A stretch of 64,000 nt of DNA from Wuchereria bancrofti. Lineage: Eukaryota; Nematoda; Chromadorea; Rhabditida; Onchocercidae. The position numbers and the translations under genes are program-made. The notes beneath the pieces were generated by a model that saw only the letters and a program-made list of their open reading frames with translations, was not told the DNA's origin and made no database searches. The stretch lies in contig SSBO01000001.1 of assembly GCA_005281725.1 (NCBI GenBank), positions 6,556,399-6,620,398 on the forward strand. The letters run 5' to 3'. This document shows positions 52,932 to 64,000 of this stretch, piece by piece (position 1 is the stretch's first letter; each line of letters starts with the position of its first letter).

Positions 52932-55487
52932 ATGAACGCGTCGAACGGTCTTACTTGCTTATGTTGTCAGTCTATGTTCGCAAATAATGATCTACAACGG
53001 GAACATTATAAAACAGACTGGCACCGTTACAATCTCAAACGAAAAGTTAGTTTAAGCTTGTTTTTACTTTTGGTATCAAGAATGAAATACAGTTATGAAA
53101 ATTACGAAGCTCTAATTTGTTGCACACCAAAGCTCTTAATTTTAATATTTATTTGTTGCATGTAAAATGGATGAATTATATATGCAAATGTAACTATAGT
53201 TTTTCTATTAGTTGATATTTCATGTAGCTTTTTTCAGATTACTGGTTTCCCTATTGTCACTGAAGAACAGTTTGGGCAAAAGGTTATTGCTTACAAAAAA
53301 GAAGTTAGTTATTTTGTCTAGTTATAGACTGAATTCAATTTAAGCCTTATATCCACAGTTTATATACCAGTCCATATAACAGTGCGCTGTAATATATTTC
53401 TGCAGTCGTTCTGGTTGAAGTTGTTTTTTTAATTGATGAAGTTTAACAAGTTAAGATTGTACTGATGTAAGGTGTAGGTATTCTTTTCATAGAATAAAAA
53501 AGTTATTTAGAATGAAGGAAGATTTCCAAGGTAAAGAGATTTAAGCGATTTTGGTGCTTTTTTTAGTTTGATTTCGGAACCAGTGAGATTTTACTGCGCT
53601 GGAAACAAGTAATGAAAAGTACCGATTTAAGAGAAAAGTGTTTTTAGTTGGTCCAACTATCTACGTTGAGATGTTCAGTTAATGATTAAAAATCATTAAT
53701 TTTAACTCTGTTTTAAAATAAAAGTAGTGATTTTTTCAATTTCGTAGTATTTTTATTATTCTACCTTGGATAAAAAGTATATATATATATATTCAGCGTA
53801 AACCTTCCTTTGAACAGTGAGTTTAATTCTGCGGTCTAGATTTCTTTTCCTTCCTTTTTTATTAATCACTTCATTAATTTATGATGTTAATTTTTAGACA
53901 GCTGATGAGAAAAATACTGAAACAAAAATGGCTATTTGTAAATGTTGTAGCAAACGGTTTCAGTCAGCAAACGCGTACGAAAATCATCTCAGTTCTAGAA
54001 AGCATAAAGAAAGTGAAACACGCTTCTTCAAAAGAGATGCCATGGTACATACATATTGGTTCTGGAAAAACTGATATGTTTAAAAAGCACTGTTGATTTA
54101 TGCATAATTCTTTTCAACATGAACTTTATCCTAAATTTAAACCCAAAAAGTTGAATTAACTGTAATTTCTAGAGAGGGATGAATAAAGCGCCAGTCATGG
54201 AAAAACAGATAAATGACCTCCATTACAATCATTTCGATGAGGCAGACATTCAGGAGAATGATTGTGACGGTTGGATTACTGATCATGATATTGATGACGA
54301 AGATTTCGATGAATCGAAGGTGGCTTGTTGATTTTGTGTAATGTTACGTTAATCCATCACATGGATTTTTAATCAGGAAAACAGATTGTTTTTTTTTTCT
54401 TGCAGGTTATTCCGGAAACAGTTTGTTTGTTTTGCAATTATGGTTCGGACGATGTGGAAACGAATTTGATACATATGAGTGTATTGCATGGTTTTTTCCT
54501 TCCATATGCGGAGTTCTGCACAAACGTTGGTGGTATGCTCTATTATTTAGGTAATCTTATTTTTGTTGTTATTTCTACTGCAGGTATCCGGAATACTACA
54601 CTTCTTTATTGTAAACTTAGCTACATTACATTCGTTCATACTTTTTCCAAATCTTTTTTTTCCTTTTAATGCTTCCTACAAAGGAATGTTTGAGGTTTAA
54701 AAGTTGGTAGTGGTAATATGTGCTTGGTATGTAATGAACAGAAGAAGTTCTACTCACTAGATGCCTGCCAGAAACATATGCGCGATAAGGGACATTGTCG
54801 TGTTGCCCACAGCGTGGAGGAAATGATCGAGTTTGAAGACTTTTATGATTATAGGTAAGCTTCTTAAATGTAAATATATGATATATTGATTGTTATTGCA
54901 AAATATATTACAGTTTTGTTAATTATTTCAGTACCATATATCCAAAAGAGGAATACATTGATAAATCTTATCCTATCGTTTTAGTGGATGATGGGTATAC
55001 ACTTACTTTGCCATCAGGTTGGTGAAAATTCTTTCTAACTTAAAAGAATTTGGAGATATTGTAATTTTCCCTTTCGTTAGTTTTTTTATTCCAAACTCTT
55101 TAGGTGCAGAAATTGGACATCGTTCATTGCTGCGTTATTATAGACAACATTTGAAACCGGTGGAATATGGATCTAGAAGTGATCGTCAAAGAAAAGAGAT
55201 TCTCAAAAAAGTGATGATTGGGCAGTACAAAGAGTTGGGTTGGAAGGGAACATCTGGTTTGTTTCTGGAATAAATCTTGAGTCATGGTTCTTGGGAACAT
55301 GCTAAGAAATCATCGTGCATAAGTTTTTGCATTATTTCTAATTAAATTTGTTGGGTTTTCAGGGACATTGGCAGTGCAGAGAGCGAAGGATGTGAGATAT
55401 ATGAAGAAAATAAATTCTAAAAATTGGATGAAATTAGGCCTTAACAATAACCGTTTGTTTCAATCACGTGGTAGAAATGATCAGTGA
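52932..55487 (+). CDS. ZNF622: ZNF622/Rei1-like zinc-finger 60S ribosome maturation factor, 380 aa
   Basis: Homologue of human ZNF622 and yeast Rei1/Reh1, cytoplasmic factors of late pre-60S ribosomal subunit maturation (Rei1 helps release Arx1/Alb1). Nine phase-consistent exons: 52932-53045, 53238-53303, 53898-54044, 54173-54319, 54406-54550, 54695-54854, 54932-55017, 55104-55256, 55363-55487. Four zinc fingers are visible: finger 1 C9/C12-H25/H31 with the hallmark HYKTDWHRYNLKRK; finger 2 C74/C77-H90/H96 (NAYENHLSSRKH); finger 3 from C165/C168 (VCLFCNYG); finger 4 from C216/C219 (MCLVCNEQKKFYS). An acidic stretch (DHDIDDEDFDES) lies at about 145-157. The conserved C-terminal block reads LPSGAEIGHRSLLRYYRQ, then YKELGWKGTSG. 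Length is somewhat below human (477 aa), mainly from shorter linkers. The exon-6 acceptor at 54695 was chosen because it gives YLGLKVGSGNMC, matching the family. Confidence 0.95.
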
Positions 55488-57940
55488 TAATGTAATATCT
55501 TCTGTGATAAATTTGGAAACAGCTGAATAATCGCAGTTTCCTGATTTTTGAAAGAATTTGTTGTGTAACCGGCTGTTCATTTACATTTGTTGATGTAGTG
55601 ATTATGATTTTAGAAAAACGAAATCATTAATTGATCATAAGTTGTTTCTTAGTTCGATGATCTTTATTTCTTCTATGCACAGAAGTGGTGTATGAAGTTG
55701 CAGTTTTTTGTTTTCCGTTCACTTAAATTCACTGATATGAATTTATTTGGAAGGAAGGTTAAACTGCGTTTTTTTCACTGTTTAGTTGGTAAATTCGATG
55801 CGATAAATAAATGCATGGGTGGTAGAATGAAGTGTTGGGAGGTGCAGAAAAGAGTGATAAGCCTGAAATCTTAGGGACGGGAGTAGCATTCTTTAAAGCA
55901 TGTAATAATGTCGTTACTTTCGGCTGGATTTTTTATAATCTACTACCACATATTGTTTAGATATTTAAAAGCTTGATTGGGAAAGTTTTTTTTCTGAATT
56001 AGTAACTTCGCACATTACTTTCATTGCTCGAATTATTAAAATATTGCATTCGACGCGCTATGTTTTGTTGGTATGAAATACCGTTCTCACTTCTTACTCG
56101 TTATTCTGTATTCTGTTAGCATGCACTGTTTCTTAAGCTTTGCAGGTCAAGTATTAAAATTTCGAATTCAATCCGAGCTTTTAGGAATCCAAAGTGAGGA
56201 GTCGTGGTGTGCCTGGCTGACAGAGGTTTTAATAAAATATTTTGTGTAAAATGTGAGGTAAGGGGAAGCAATTGTTTCTAAGCATATCACATTTGTTAGG
56301 GGAAAGCAATTGTTTCCAAACAGTTCATAAGGCCAGATTCACTGGCAGCTTCGATTTATTCATGATTTGGAAGAGTGTCTTCCTGAGAGATGGTGCGAAG
56401 GGATATTGTGACCGGTAAGCAGTGTAATGGCTTGCGGCACTTTTGAATTATAGCAGTGTACTATCTGAAACGGCCAGTGAAATAAATTTATGTTTATGGA
56501 GATTTCAGGTGTTGTTATTTCAAAGTTCTCCACGTTACGTTGATGCAGTAGTAGAAAGGTGGAGGCGATGTTCAAAGGGAATTATCGGGTGTTGGTCATC
56601 ACAACTGACTGCAAGGACATTCGTTACCACGTTTTGAATGAACTTAATCACTAAGCATTGCTTCTCTTTCTTTTGCACGAAGTAATTCCCCACTTCCTTG
56701 AAATGTTGGTTCCATTTCTTCAATGGCAGCTGTTCTACCGTTACAACTTTTATTATCGAAAACGTATACGTCATAATGCACTACATGAGGTGATGTATCG
56801 TGAATTGAGTTTTGAAAATAAAGTTTTTTTTGAGATATCTTCAGTTTGAGATTCCCAGTTTGGCGAATACGATGCTGTAGAATACATTTTAAGAGATATA
56901 TACTGATCACAGTTAGAACGAAATGCTCTTCACTTCATGAAGTGTATAGATCCAGTACACAGTGAAGAACCTGAATCATTTGTTATTTTTAACTTCGGTG
57001 ATTCTTTTAAGTTTGAATTTACATTTCTTGTTATGTGTTCTCATTTGGTGGTACTTTCATCAAATTTTTCTTTGGAAGAAAATGAGATAAAGAATCTTCA
57101 AAACGCTGCCTCATATACATTCCACTTGTATCATTAAGCGGTCCTTACATTAATAACTTTGATTGTTTGTTTTCTGGGTTCTTTATTCCGTTAATTCGAC
57201 GAAAATCAAAAGTTTTGCTCAATTTTGCCCCTATGTTTTATAATATTTTCTATCGTCAAAAAATATGTGATAAAGAAATTACATCGATTTAAAAGTGCTC
57301 AAGAAGGAGTGTAGAGAGTTGTTATTGCCATCGTATTACTGCTTATCAGTGTATTAAATTTCTCATATCTTTTGAGTTTTATTTATCACTTTTTTTAACG
57401 GAATTCTCTAAAGTGGCATTTTGATCGATTTATGTCCTTTGTTTCATTTGTTCTACAAGATTCAAAGTATTGTAATCATTTACCTTTTTTCTTTAATCAT
57501 TTTTCATACTTTTGACTGCAACCTTTTTTCCTCATATTTCACTTTTTTAACAATTTTTTTATTGCACTTTTAGAATTTTGGAACAGGTCCTGAATGTTGA
57601 TATCAAATTAAAATGGTTGACTGATACTGTAAAAATTTTCGTTATCTTCATTAAGTTATCAGAAGGAAAGTTTTTGAGTTATTTCACTTAATTATTCATA
57701 GAAAAAGAATTCGGGTGCATCTGCATATCAAGGAAAGGTAAATTGTTGTAGTTAATTTGTGTTAAATGATATACTACCTTAGTTTGCATTTGTTTCTCTA
57801 TTCATCTGTGGATCCATGAACTATAATAAGCAAAAGCGGGAATTCCGAAGGTACTATTATCAGAATCCCGGTGACACTGAAATTAAGTCTTTATTAACTT
57901 ATGGAGAAGCTACTCATATTGTTTTACTGTACTTTTTTAG
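55488..57940. other. Intergenic between ZNF622 and UGP genes, no gene seen
   Basis: Contains the 3' UTR of the ZNF622 homologue (a possible AATAAA at 55806-55811, about 320 nt past the stop) and the upstream region of the UGP gene. Overlapping short frames on both strands at about 56360-56910 are mutual shadows without domain content. Confidence 0.4.
56261..56316. repeat. Near-identical 18-19 bp direct repeat
   Basis: AGGGGAAGCAATTGTTTC at 56261-56278 and AGGGGAAAGCAATTGTTTC at 56298-56316. Each copy centres on palindromic CAATTG and is partly self-complementary, so it could be a paired protein-binding site upstream of UGP, or a chance duplication. Confidence 0.55.
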
Positions 57941-57968
57941 GCTGAAGTATCATCTGCTGTCAAATACA

Positions 57969-64000
<6,032 letters not shown>

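Noticed and set aside
56360..56910. Cluster of overlapping frames on both strands between ZNF622 and UGP
   Set aside because: They overlap one another on opposite strands, lack domain features, and have no consistent splice chain.

Overview
The window looks like nuclear DNA from a parasitic nematode, most likely a filarial (onchocercid) worm; the species is an inference. It is AT-rich, with many short to mid-sized introns with GT(A/T)-...TTTCAG ends, nematode-type gene families (ShKT, giant Fat-like cadherin), and acceptor-like sites just before start codons that would suit spliced-leader addition. Apart from two candidate fragments, every gene model below was built by joining exons whose reading phases agree across all junctions.

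Layout. (1) 1-24573, minus strand: 61 exons of a giant Fat-like cadherin (cdh-4 type). Signal peptide and about 33 cadherin repeats are present, about 3,583 codons; the 3' end (membrane and cytoplasmic parts) lies beyond base 1. (2) 24574-44961: about 20 kb with no recognisable conserved gene. It holds one weak candidate two-exon small secreted or membrane peptide at 25813-26169, microsatellites, a short perfect-arm hairpin and GC-richer patches. (3) 44962-46250, minus: a three-exon secreted protein joining a ShK-type six-cysteine domain to the first third of a nitrobindin (THAP4-like heme-binding) domain, ending at a 21-bp tandem duplication that carries the stop codon. (4) 47772-52032, minus: complete exonuclease 1 (exo-1), 15 exons, 608 aa. 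(5) 52932-55487, plus: complete ZNF622/Rei1 homologue, 9 exons, 380 aa, head-to-head with exo-1 across about 0.9 kb. (6) 57969-64000, plus: 5' half of UTP-glucose-1-phosphate uridylyltransferase, with two possible alternative first exons, cut off by the window end.

Functionally these are unrelated housekeeping and adhesion genes: planar polarity/adhesion (cadherin), DNA repair (EXO1), 60S ribosome maturation (ZNF622) and UDP-glucose synthesis (UGP). I see no operon-like tight clustering. The most unusual item is the short ShKT-nitrobindin gene. I did not find a clear new multi-gene system.
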